Positions 42,625 through 53,131 of a DNA stretch of 64,000 nucleotides are shown here, in pieces. Both the position numbers and the translations under genes were made by a program. Positions within the stretch are counted from its first letter, which is position 1. Each line of letters opens with the position of its first letter. The DNA lies in NCBI GenBank assembly GCA_030247855.1, contig JAPDRN010000172.1:1-64000 (forward strand). Reading direction: 5' to 3'. The stretch comes from Knufia peltigerae. Lineage: Eukaryota > Ascomycota > Eurotiomycetes > Chaetothyriales > Trichomeriaceae. Below the pieces are notes generated by a model. That model worked only from the letters and a program-made list of their open reading frames with translations. It made no database searches and had not been told where the DNA came from.

Positions 42625-43636
42625 GTGTCCAACCTGTTGAGGATGCAAGAAGAATCCGATCACTTCTCTCCCTACAGGGCAGATGGGAAGTTATATGGCT
42701 TTGTGTGCGTGGTTACAGGCGCAAATATGCCAGTGGGATCAGCCATTGTAACAGAATTAGCAGGTATGCCTACACTCTGCAGTTTCCTAGCTTGGATTGC
42801 ATACATGTGTACTCACTCGAACACCAGCACACGGCGCAGCCTGTATCTACGCATGTACAACAGCGACCAATGACCACGAGCCTTCAAGCCCGCAGAGCTC
42901 CCTGCTGACGAACCTGTATCCAAACACTAAAGTCATCGACTATCCCTACTCGATATCTTCGGAACAAGATACCCTGACCCTGATCGACGAGGCTCTCAAC
43001 ACGTGGGGTCGAATAGACGTCTGGGTGTGTTCGTCCGGGTTACTGGGTCCTCCGTCGATCGACCTGACCACACCCGCCGATCTACAAAAATGTTTCGAGA
43101 CGAACAGCCTCGCTCCGTTCTTTGCGCTCAAGTACGCACCTCACGCGATGCAAAAGACCTCTCCGAAAGGAGGGTACGCGAACGCAGCACCGAAAGATCA
43201 AGGATATGGCAGTATCATAGTGGTCACGAGCACGGCCAGTACATACGGCGGATGCTGGGGCCCTTGCTACACGATGAGTTCACATGCCGCGTTGGGTGTC
43301 GTGAGGGCGGGTGTGACGGTGCTCAAGGGCTCAGGCGTGCGTATCAATGCTATCAGTCCAGGCCAGATCGACGTTGGGGTCAGTCTGGGAGGCGGATCGG
43401 ATACTGCTGACATGACTGGTGTGATGATGAACAGCAATGTACAACTACCGCCTGCCGCTTTGCAAACTCCGGCTGCGCAGAAACAGAATATCGGATTGGA
43501 GAGGGCTGGACGGCCTGCTGAGGTTGCAAGAGTGGCAGGGTTCCTCGCGTCTGGTTTCAGTAGTTATATCACGGGAAGTAACATGGTCGTTGATGGAGGG
43601 GCAAGTGTCATGTGTCCTTTGATGGTTCCGATATAG
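42625..43636 (+). CDS. divergent SDR-fold protein lacking catalytic Lys
   Basis: Exons are 42625-42763 and 42828-43636 (intron 64 nt), 315 residues. The fold is clearly Rossmann SDR: the beta-1 loop VVTGANMPVGSAI, WGRIDVWV, a catalytic-region VVTSTAST (Ser181), AISPGQID, and the C-terminal FSSYITGSNMVVDGG. Three hallmarks are altered. TGxxxGxG reads TGANMPVG (31-38). The NNAG position reads CSSG (114-117). The YxxxK motif reads YTMSS (Tyr194, Ser198), so the active-site Lys is Ser although the residues behind it (HAALGVVR) are typical. It may be a pseudoenzyme or use another mechanism. An in-frame ATG six codons in is an alternative start. Function unknown. Confidence 0.85.
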
Positions 43637-44326
43637 AAGTACTTCGTACAGAGGTACAAGTGGAAGATATACAGTCGGTACATATGTAGCATCTAGGCCA
43701 TAATAACGATTGGACTCATGAATGCTCCGTACATATTCTGTCTTTCTGACGGAAGCTCACCATAGAAGAGAAATACTGCCAGACGGATAACGTTTGAGAC
43801 ATTTGTACGGTGTATAGTTGTAGGGAATTACTATCTAACAGTATCGTCATGAAAGATGATATTGATCCTGCTAGCGAAAAAGATCCCCCTTACTTCGTAG
43901 AAGTTTCTTCTGTGCACCATATGATGATCAAAGAGCCATGGAATAAACAAGCATTTGATGATAAGGAGAGGTGCATGACATGTGTCGACTGCCGTGATAT
44001 CACATGACTTTGCGTAAATCAGTGGATTTGAACCATGCAAAATTCATTCATCAAGAATCTTCAGGTCAATTTCATCGCTCACATTGCGATGGGACATGAG
44101 ATGGCAATCTGTTGACATATACATGATTCGATATAGGAGAAAAGAAAAGTGTGCCAATACTCCGCATAAATAAAACATTAAACTCGGCAAACTTTCCCTC
44201 CACGTCTAGACTGAAATTGGCCGATTCCATGTCTCGTGCTAAAGATTTTGGAATCCGAAGCATCAATCACGGCACCAGAAACAAGACTGCGCACTTCTCT
44301 CTGGTTCAATTGTACCATCCATCGCC
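43637..44326. other. intergenic, nothing coding
   Basis: AT-leaning spacer with several short frames (for example 43810-44007); none resembles a protein I know. No tRNA found despite a TGGTTCAAATCC-like string near 44026-44037 (minus), which lacks partner arms. Confidence 0.4.
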
Positions 44327-45625
44327 ATGTCTCCTCGGTCAAGAGGTGTGAAGCGCATCGCTGATGTTTTGGGTAAGTCTTCAATTGCGCACAAACACTC
44401 CTACGAAAGACACTGCTCACACCATTTCAGGGTTTTCCTCTTCCAACAACCATGTCTGCCGATCGTGTCGACAAGCTCTTTCTCAACAAAGACATGCGTC
44501 GACGGCGACGGTAAAAGCCACTACGGTTGAAGCTCCCCCTGTCACACAGCTCTCTCCGGATGGCCCTGAAGCCTCTCCCGCCTCCCAACCCGTCTACACG
44601 ATCAAGGCCGGAGTCGTCGTGTCGCGACCTCCGCTCATCACTCCCGACCCCCATCCCTTCGAGACAGCATACTATCTGTACCAAAGACGGCTGAACGAGC
44701 GCCTGGTTTTGCCCTTCACGCAGTACTTTTATTACAAGCGAGGAACCCCGGCGTTCGAGAACTGGCGCAACCATCGCAGACAACGCGGCGGAGCCGCCAC
44801 GAGAGATATCGGCGAGTACAATGCGTACACGCCGGAGTCGTGGAACGACGAAGCTCTGATCGGCGACGATTCCGGATCTCAGTCGAAGTTGGTCCAGGAT
44901 CTCATCGCCGAAGAAGGGCGAGCAGAAGACTTTACCGGCGCGGGAGATCCCAAATTTGCCGGTCTGAAGCGAAGGATGCCCGCAGACGAGACCAACGACC
45001 AGCGAAGTTTGGAACGGAGCTTGCAGCGCACGCTTTACCTGTTGGTCAAGAATAAGAAGGCCGGAATGGCAGCTCAAGAGGAGAGCGAGCTGTGGAAGTT
45101 TCCAAGCGGAACTCTCATAGGTTTTGAGGGATTGAAAGAGGTAAGTTCACGACACATCCCATATACCCCTTGCGGTTCTCTACTGCGTGATAGGGCGACT
45201 GGGGGGAAAATGACTGACAGGAGGAAAAATTATAGGCCGCACAACGAATCTTGTTCAGCTCTCTAGGTCACAACATGAACACCTTCTTCGTCGGCAACCA
45301 CCCAGTCGGCCACTACGTCCACAAATTCGCATCACCCATCCCGAATCCTACGTTATCCTCATCCGCAGCAGCTACCGAGACGTCGAAAGCAGCTCCGACC
45401 AAAGCGCCGCTCAAACAGTACAAGGCCGCCGAGGGCGACATGATCGACGGGGAAAAGACTTTTTACATGAAGGCGCGTATCATGGCTGGACAAGCCGATT
45501 TGGCCGCCGCCAAGAAGAATGGTGTCGAGATTGAGGATTATAAATGGTTGAGTAAGGAGGAGGTCGAGAAACAGGTTCATCCGGATTATTGGGTGAGGAT
45601 CAAGAACATGCTTGTGTCGCAGTAG
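44327..45625 (+). CDS. mrpl17: mitochondrial ribosomal protein mL46 (MRPL17)
   Basis: Exons are 44327-44372, 44431-45140 and 45236-45625; 381 residues. A basic, Ser/Arg-rich presequence with HVCRSCRQALSQQRHAS suggests mitochondrial import. The core carries the mL46 signatures: HPFETAYYLYQRRLNERLVL, YYKRGTPAFENWR, LQRTLYLLVKNKK, WKFPSGTLIGFEGLKE, AAQRILFSSLGHNMNTFFVG and GEKTFYMKARIMAGQADLA, and the end has YKWLSKEEVEKQVHPDYW. The C-terminal half has the Nudix-like fold of this large-subunit protein. The second intron (95 nt) is needed to join GLKE to AAQRI. It is a core gene embedded in otherwise accessory-looking neighbours. Confidence 0.93.
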
Positions 45626-46362
45626 AATGTACGGTATGTGCTGCTTGCAGGTTATTGGCTACAATAGCTTGAGTCAACAGCTTGAGTCCACCTGTATAAT
45701 TGTATGACAAGAAGCGCGCGAGAGAGAAAAAGGTATTTGTGGGTGAGAAGATGTTTCTCGCCGGTTTTCCAATTCCAACTAGGTCAACATGCTTGCAAGA
45801 GTTGCTGGTAACTTACTGTGCTGTACTGTATTGTATGCACTTGACTCAGATGTCTTGGGATGAGGTACTCTACACCAAAGGCAGGGTAAATATTCTTTCT
45901 GTATAATATACAATGGCCATGGGCGGTTCACATTATATGAGATTACATCACAGCAGACTATGCTTCAGGCACTCACTGTAAAGATGGTGGTATAAAGATG
46001 ATTTGCGCCATCGACATTCATTCACATTCATTCATTAATGACAACCTCTCTCTCTCTCACATCCACCACAGTCCGTACTCGTTTGAGAAGCAATCGAGAC
46101 TTTTCCAGACGGTTTTCAATCTGTCGGTCCAGCTTTTTGTCTTTTTGTTGTCGGCTTCGGTGGTCGTACTCTTACCAGTATCTGTACTCGTACCCTTGTC
46201 CGTGATGACACCGGCAGTCTTGGGGATTTTTTCGTGCCCGTCCTTGTGCTTGTCCTTGATACCCATACTCGTACTGACAGTCTTGGAACACTCCCTCTTG
46301 TCCCCAGTGTCGACCTCGTGATACAGAGTAGACGCTCGAGTATGATTAGAATCCGACCCACA
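45626..46362. other. 3' spacer between convergent genes; in-frame extension behind DUF4243
   Basis: Holds the 3' flank of mL46 (plus). On the minus strand, ~102 open codons follow the DUF4243 stop in the same frame down to a stop at 46057, encoding a Lys/Thr/Asp-rich stretch. A tandem-like sequence built on TACTCGTAC/TCTTACCAG units lies near 46165-46200. No separate gene is called. Confidence 0.4.
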
Positions 46363-47837
46363 CTATGACGATTCCTCACCATCACCAAACACCCACCCAC
46401 TAAACTCATCGGCGAATCTGACCGCCCCTTTTAGCCAGTAATTGTTGTTGCTGTTTTCATCCTTCGTCTCCTTCTCCTTCTCCTTCTCTTCCGTGGTGGT
46501 GACGTCACGTTTCCCCCACGTCCTTTCAGCCTCGAGCATTGCCCGGCAAGCCTTGACGAAATGAGCGTCGTACCTGTGGTCGCCCTCGAGGGCTTTGTGG
46601 GTGACAAACCCCCAGTCTCTCCCCTTGAGGTCGTACGACGTCACGTTTTCCTTCTTGATTGGCGGCCTGTTTTGGGTGATGTAGATTGAGAGTGCGATCA
46701 AGAACCACTCCCTCACCAAGGGAAGGTGGTGTTCCGCCTCGAAGAAGGGGATCAGGATCCTCACGGCGTGTGACGTCGTCAGGAGGTGGACGAGCAGAAA
46801 ATCGTACCCGTGGCCGCCGACGCTGGAGGCCACGGACGTGTGTAGGGCCACGGCGAGCGCTTGGCTCTGGGCAAAGTCTCGGGTCGGGTCGGTGATGTTC
46901 CAACCTGACCAGTGCTCGAGCAGGATAGAAACCAGCTCGGGGTCGGTCCAGAGGTGGTCGAGTTTGTCGTCCCCGTGTCCGTCAAAGGCGTGGTCGAGAC
47001 GTTTGTCGGCGTGGACCCGCTCAAAGATTTCAAAGATGTCGTTTGTGCTGTGGGTTCGCCCGCTGGCGGGTTTCGTTTCGAGGAGTTTGGCCAAGACAGG
47101 ATTATAGCACGTCGCCGCGAGACCGAGGGCCTCCATCGCAATCTCGCGCGAGTTGAGTTCGTAAGCGTACCCCAGGTGGATGAGAGGGTGCCCTAGCCCG
47201 GAGGTCAAGCAGTTGAACATCGGGTAAGCGTTGGGGCTGGACTTGGGACCGCGGTCGAATAGGTATTTCTCGACCACGGACTTCCAGTCGTAGCCTTGTA
47301 GGACGAGTTGGTCTTCAAAGAAATCCACAAAGGCACGCTGGTAATTGCGCTGTCCCAGGTAATCCCGGTAGTCGTGGGCGGCGATCTCGGATGGCGAGTC
47401 TTCCCAGTGTTCGAGGTTGTCGTGGGTAGACACATCTTCGTACACGTTGTTCAAGTGGTCGGCCGATCCGTCAAAGAGATAAGCTGAGCCGAGAATCTAA
47501 AGCGAAGGGAAATATCAAAACCCCATGTTAGGAGCACGGTAAAAGAGAAAGACGAAGGGAGAGAGAGAGAGCAAAAACAAGGGACCAGAGGAAGAGAGAA
47601 GGGGTTTGCTTCGCATATATTTACATGAGGTGTGTGATTGTGGAAACGTAAACTATGGTACAGGATCGAGTAGGTGGCATGGTTGAGTTTGACGAGGTGC
47701 TTGAGCCGTCGTCCTCTTTTGTCGCTTGATACTTCAATGTCGTGGACCTCGACTGATGGGATGGTGATGGCTTGAGCTATCTTGGACCGGCCGAAGCCGA
47801 AGTGAGGAAAGGAGGATGGGATGAATGATGAAAACAT
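46363..47837 (-). CDS. DUF4243 / questin-oxidase-like protein
   Basis: Exon 1 is 47837-47625, the intron is 128 nt (GTAAAT donor), and exon 2 is 47496-46363; 448 residues. The splice joins FHNHTPH to ILGSAYLFDGSADHL, the hallmark N-terminal block of the family. Then come ISEIAAHDYRDYLG-type text (SPSEIAAHDYRDYLGQRNY), a GLGHPLIHLGYAYELNSREI histidine-rich helix, HGYDFLLVHLLTTSHAVRIL, and near the C-terminus KALEGDHRYDAHFVKA and WLKGAVRFADEFSGW. Relatives include questin oxidase (geodin pathway) and AflY (aflatoxin pathway), proposed Baeyer-Villiger-type ring-opening oxidases of anthraquinones. The substrate here is unknown; DUF4243 proteins are numerous in fungi and often lie outside clusters. 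The stop is a UAG followed in frame by ~100 sense codons. Confidence 0.9.
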
Positions 47838-49070
47838 TGTTGTTATTGGTAGTGATGATGAGGAGGAGGAGGATGAGGATACCGCACGAGATGATTACTT
47901 GGTCATGGTGATGATTGTATTTCAAGAGAATGAATTCCTTCGTTTTGTACGAAGTACTGTACTTGGTATTGTATGAGCATTAAAAAGTGAGGAGTAACAA
48001 GAACACATGACTGACGTCTTTCGACTCCGCCTTTTACGTTTGGAGTGTTCTGTTAATCACCGTACAATATCTCTAGGTTGAAGTGTTTATACAATCGTGC
48101 TCTTCTCCCACGTACGCGACTTGCCTTGGCCCACGCAATAATTCATCCACCAGCCTTCGGGGAATGTTGTAACCATATATAACAAAATGAGGTCGGCGAT
48201 GTCTCCAACGATTGTGGATCGACGGTGTTTGGAGGTGTTTGACCAGGTGTTTGAAGAAGATACTGTCAGTCATACCGACGTCGAAAATGCTGAATGGTAA
48301 GTTACCTTGGGTCCGTGGGAACCAGAAGAACAGGTTCTCGTTTAGACGTTGGTCTCAGAAAGGCTTAGTCAAGGTCAATACGAAGCATCTATTCAGATCT
48401 CCATGTCGTGCCCTCATACCGACATTTCGACAAATCGGCCTCAAGCACCCAATCGTCGTATCTCCAGGGGATTCTACCCTTGCTACGGTTTCATGCTCCG
48501 ACAGCGGTCGTTCACCTATCCTCGTATGTGGTGCCTGGTAGGGCTGAATGCTCACCGACAATTATTAAATGATCCATCCGCCCTTTCATCTGTGATAATC
48601 CAGCTCAGTAAGGGCTTCTTGCAAGGCCATTGACTTTCAAGACAAGGAAGACTTCCGTGTCCTCTCTGGGAAATCGGTAACAGCCCTCAGCCCAGTACCG
48701 TGGACGGTATAGCAAGTTATTTCGTCCACTTGGAGGCTCTGCGTTGGCTCGGATATGCCCGAATACTTTGCCTGATTCAGCAGCCAAGGACGAAGCTTGG
48801 ACAGATCGTCTCGGACGCCTGAAGGATCTTCGTCTCCCGGCCACGGAACGAATTTCTCAGCCCTATGCTTGGGATCAAAGGTACACGGCTCTCTCTGCAC
48901 TGCACGATTCTCGGATCCAGTGAAGGGACCCCCCCTGCTATATGTTACAAAAAGTCTTGCCAGCTCCAAAGCTTTCATCTCAGCTAGGGCGCCTTGAAGC
49001 ATGCCACGGTCTAACATATATAGCGAGAGGTGTACGAGTACGGGTGTGACAAGTTACGGCAACGACAAAG
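47838..49070. other. intergenic with one doubtful minus-strand frame
   Basis: About 1.2 kb between divergent genes. The minus frame at 48637-49017 (126 codons) has protein-like text (LAEMKALELARLFVTYSRG, PKHRAEKFVPWPGDEDP), but it starts only 54 bp from the next gene's ATG and I find no family. It may be a gene remnant. Nothing else supportable. Confidence 0.4.
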
Positions 49071-50724
49071 ATGGTGGCAACAAGTATTAGATGCACAACT
49101 TGCCGCTTGCGTAAGATCAAGGTACGTTAAGATTTAGCGTTGTCCTTGCTTGTATGTGCTTGACTGTCCAATATATCTGACCATCCATAATTTGCACAGT
49201 GCGATGGACAGGCTCCCGTGTGTGGTCAATGTCGGAAGAGTAATCGACCATGTTCGGGACCACCCCCCAAGTACAGATTCGTAAAGAATCGCCAGAATCC
49301 AGAGCCGCAGCCGATGTCATCACTGCATTTCTCGGCTTCTTTACCTAGAAAGGAGAATCAAGATGCCTCGAACGGTAGCCGAACCGCGACATCCAGCACC
49401 ACCTCCGTGGCGCCAGACCACACGCAATTTTTGGCCTGGCCTTACATTGACGGTCGGATCTCCTCCAAACACGCCACTATAATTGCAGCAGACCTCGTCC
49501 ATCGCATTCACGTTGAGCTGCAGGACGGGACCGAATCAGCCTTCGCCCGACTTCTGCAGAGCTTGCCACTGGTCATCGAGAACAGTCCGGCTCTGGCGGC
49601 AGCCTTAGAATGCGTGCTAGATACTCAAGCGCTGTTGTCTCCAGTCCCGTATCATCAAGGCAACATCGACTTGAAACTGTACGGCAAGGCTCTTAGGTCT
49701 TTGCGGGTAGCATTCGAAGATCCAAAGCATCGCTTTGAGAAAACGACGCTTGCAGCCATGATCGTCATGCAGAGAATCGAGGTATACCATCCTTGACACC
49801 CTCCCTCTTTTGCCTCGTTCACTAGATAGCTAATTATGCATCTAGGCACTGGGAAACTTCCATGGTGGCAGCCCTCACTTAGGTCCTAGTTATTCCGCAT
49901 TTCACGTTCGTGGTATCGGCAAAATGTTGTCCTGCATCGGACCTTTCCCACCCGAAGACGATGTGCTGTTCCACGCATTAGCAAACCACGCGTTCCCAAT
50001 CCTTCTCGAAAACGTCGCCAATGGCGAAAAATGCTTCCTGAACAGTCCGGAGTGGACGTCGATCTTTACACAACGACAGAAGGCTTCCGGCATCGAACGA
50101 TTACTCTATCAGATCCTTGTAGTCATGGTATCTTTTCCAGATCTGTTGATAACATTCCGAAACCAAGATAGTAAGCTCATAAGCGACCCAATTGTGGAAG
50201 AACAGGCATATACCACCTCGAATCGGCTGCGAATAATTGGCAGACACCTCGATACTCTCTTAAGGTATCCTTGCGAGGGGTCAGCGATGGCAGTCTCCTC
50301 TCTCAGACCTACATGCGACATTTCAACCATTCGCAACATTGATCTGCTGCATGTTGTCATCATGCACGCTATTGGATGCATAGTAGTCAACAACATGCTG
50401 GCCGGCATGTCCTCTTCTCCAGCAGAAATCGCCGACTTTACATGGAGAAATGTGTGTCTCAGCAAGCGTCTGTGGAAGCTCCAGAAATCGGCAAAGCATG
50501 TCAATATCTATCCTACCGCATTGATGTTATCGTTCGAGAGTGCAAAATTTCAGGAAACGAAAGACTGGATCGTACAGACGATGAACGAACTGCAGAATCG
50601 CACCATCGAAAATGGGTCGCGACTTTGGACAGAAGAGGACCTTACATGCCGATGTTTGATGTTCACCGGTCGGAAGGAATTTGTGCTGGAAGAAAGAGTG
50701 TTAAACCCAATGGATTCGCTATGA
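49071..50724 (+). CDS. Zn2Cys6 transcription factor (first of two)
   Basis: Exons are 49071-49121, 49200-49781 and 49846-50724; 503 residues. The binuclear zinc cluster is split by the first intron: C-x2-C-x6-C-x6-C-x2-C-x6-C with Cys8, 11, 18, 25, 28 and 35 (CTTCRLRKIK, then CDGQAPVCGQC). After a Ser/Thr-rich linker comes a long helical region (KHATIIAADLVHRIHVELQD, LAAALECVLDTQALLSPVP) like the regulatory domain of fungal C6 factors. It probably regulates nearby or metabolic genes from the nucleus. It is followed in the same direction by a second Zn2Cys6 gene 286 bp away. Confidence 0.88.
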
Positions 50725-51010
50725 CTATGATTGATGCAATACAATTATTTTATCAAGAAGCATCCCGCGATACTCGAGGGCTGAGTGATCGACTAGTTCT
50801 GTTCAAGTACTTCGCTGCGACAAGCCCGGGTGGGAGCAAAGCGGACATCCCCTATCAGTCCCTATGTCCTCCACTCCAACATCATCTAGCAACTTAACAG
50901 TTGGGATCATTCATTTTCACAGTCGATTACTATTTCACATGTGCATTGAAGTCATCTCCAGATGATCCAGAGGGCTGCATTGCCCTAGAGAGACACTGAC
51001 AGTCCAAGCA

Positions 51011-52778
51011 ATGGTCGAAACGCGGCCAGCTTGCAAGACAAGGTCTGGATGCGTGGAATGCAAGAGAAGAAAAGTCAAAGTCAGTCGCTACTGTTGCGAA
51101 TTGTAGTAAAATCACATTTGCTAATCTGATGCTGCCCCTGAAGTGTGACGAAGCAAAACCAATATGTGCCCGCTGCAGGTCTCGCTCAGACCTATGCCTA
51201 TACGAATTCAGACTCTCCTGGACTCAAGGCCGACCGTTCAAAAAGCGCCGAAGACGATCTCAATACCAACCTTCCAAAAGATTACTTGGTCCTACGCAGC
51301 ATGAATATATGCCGGACACTGCCACCCATGCTACGTCCGGACTATCGCAACACAACATGCCCGGAGCCACATCTGATGGCCTGCATGTTCATGGAGGGAA
51401 TATCGATGTTGAAGCTCCGGACTTCCAGATCTCTTCAGCTTGGCCTCCAGTAATCGAGGTTCTGACCTCCATACCAAGGTCATCTAAGCTGTCGAAAACT
51501 GAGGATGATTTGAATACAGAACACTGTATGCTTTCCAGGGGAGATTTGTACACGGCACCACACAACCACTTCACAACGAGCCCACCACAATGTCTCGCTG
51601 GACCGAATACACTCCTGTCATCCGAAAGCCGCTTCTTCATGCACCATTATTGCAGTCAGACAGCGCCCGTCATTTTCCCAATGTCAGGAGACTCTAATCC
51701 ACTTCGAGGCGGACTGCTTCAAGTTGCTTTTGGCACCCCGCATCTCCTATATGCATTACTCGCGTCCGGTGCCAGACATTATGCTCGGCTACGTGGCTTT
51801 GTCGACGAATTCACCTCAATGTCTGTTGCAACGTTTACCCATGCCGCTCTGAAGGGCCTTCGTCTGGCAATGAACGATCCCAGCCAAATGCACAAGAAAG
51901 AGACTGTCGGTACTGCCCTTGCTCTCTGCACATCTGATGTGATCTCTGGCAATTTGGATACATGGAGAATACATTTGCTGGGAATACATAAGCTTCTTCT
52001 TTCTGCGCTTGAACACGACAAGGAAATGGATCGCGATATCGACTCAACTTGGCACTTCCTCATCAAATGGTTCGAGACACTTGATATGTTTGCGGGAATT
52101 TCGGGCCTTCGTACAAGTACTGTGCGCCACGGCCAGTATCGTTCCGCAAGGCGAGCTGCCTACATTGACGAGTTTGTTGGATGTTCTTTGGAGCTGATGC
52201 CTCTCCTGGCCAAGATTGGACGCTTGGCTCGAAAGCAGACAAAACATATCGAACGCGTCTATGGGACCGACGATGCGGAGCGAGAGAATAGTCATAATGG
52301 CCTTGCGGACGACATTCAAAGCACGGAGAAACAGATATACAGTTTATTAGATCGCAAGGTTCGCCCTTCCTTTGCGCAGAATCCGCTCAATATGACATTG
52401 GCCAAAGACATGGAGAATACCCATCAAGCATTTATTTATGCTTCGTTACTACACCTTTATCGAAGGGTGGAACAGTTACCTAAGAACCATATCAAGCCGG
52501 CACATGCAACCTATCAAATTGTCGGCGCACTGCAGAGGATTCGTCCAGACTCTGTGGCCAACATCCTCGTACTCTGGCCAGTTTTTACCGCCGGTTGTGA
52601 AACTGATGACCCAAGCCAGAGACGAATTCTCCAAGAGAGAATGCAGAGCATGGCGGCTTTCGGAATGGGCAATGTGAATAGTGCTCTTCAAGCCATGACT
52701 AAATATTGGGATGCCGGAGGAAGCGAGAGGTGGGATGTTTTCCTGGACCGCCACGGTCATGATATTGTGCTGTTTTGA
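51011..52778 (+). CDS. Zn2Cys6 transcription factor (second of two)
   Basis: Exons are 51011-51079 and 51144-52778; 567 residues. The cluster has Cys14, 17, 24, 31, 34 and 41 (CVECKRRKVK, then CDEAKPICARC). As in the preceding gene, an intron falls right before the third Cys. A basic stretch KKRRRR follows. The C-terminal regulatory domain (fungal_trans_2 type, PF11951-like) is visible from SSESRFFMHHYCSQTAPVIF through GGLLQVAFGTPHLLYALLASGARH and LLGIHKLLLSALEHDKEMD. The two regulators differ outside the zinc cluster, so they are not a recent tandem duplicate. The intron-free 3' part is long for this window. Confidence 0.9.
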
Positions 52779-53131
52779 CAATTTCATTAGACATGACTTC
52801 CCGGGATAACGGACTGAAAGCGTTTCCAGTCTATGTCTTCTTCCATACGAACCTCGAGACCACTGTCCTTCTCCTCATTGGAACATTCGGGTGCGATCTC
52901 TACTCCACCTCGCACCGAAATAGCCAAAGCGGTATGGTCAAGTACCGCAGTGGCCCCACTCTGATAAGAGCCCTCCATACTAGATCTCTTGTCCTGTTGA
53001 CTCTATTACGATCGCAACATACGCACAGGTCTACAACATATAACTGACCTTCCACCTCGCACTCGACACTGGTCTCGTCCTGCCTCCGCTATCAATGTCA
53101 TCCACTGATTGGTGTCACCCAGTCAAACACC
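52779..53131. other. promoter region of the flavin monooxygenase
   Basis: About 350 bp between the second regulator and the monooxygenase ATG; short frames only. I see no clear CGG-type palindrome. Confidence 0.35.

Noticed and set aside
44026..44110. tRNA-like string TGGTTCAAATCC on the minus strand
   Set aside because: No acceptor, D- or anticodon arm can be drawn around it.
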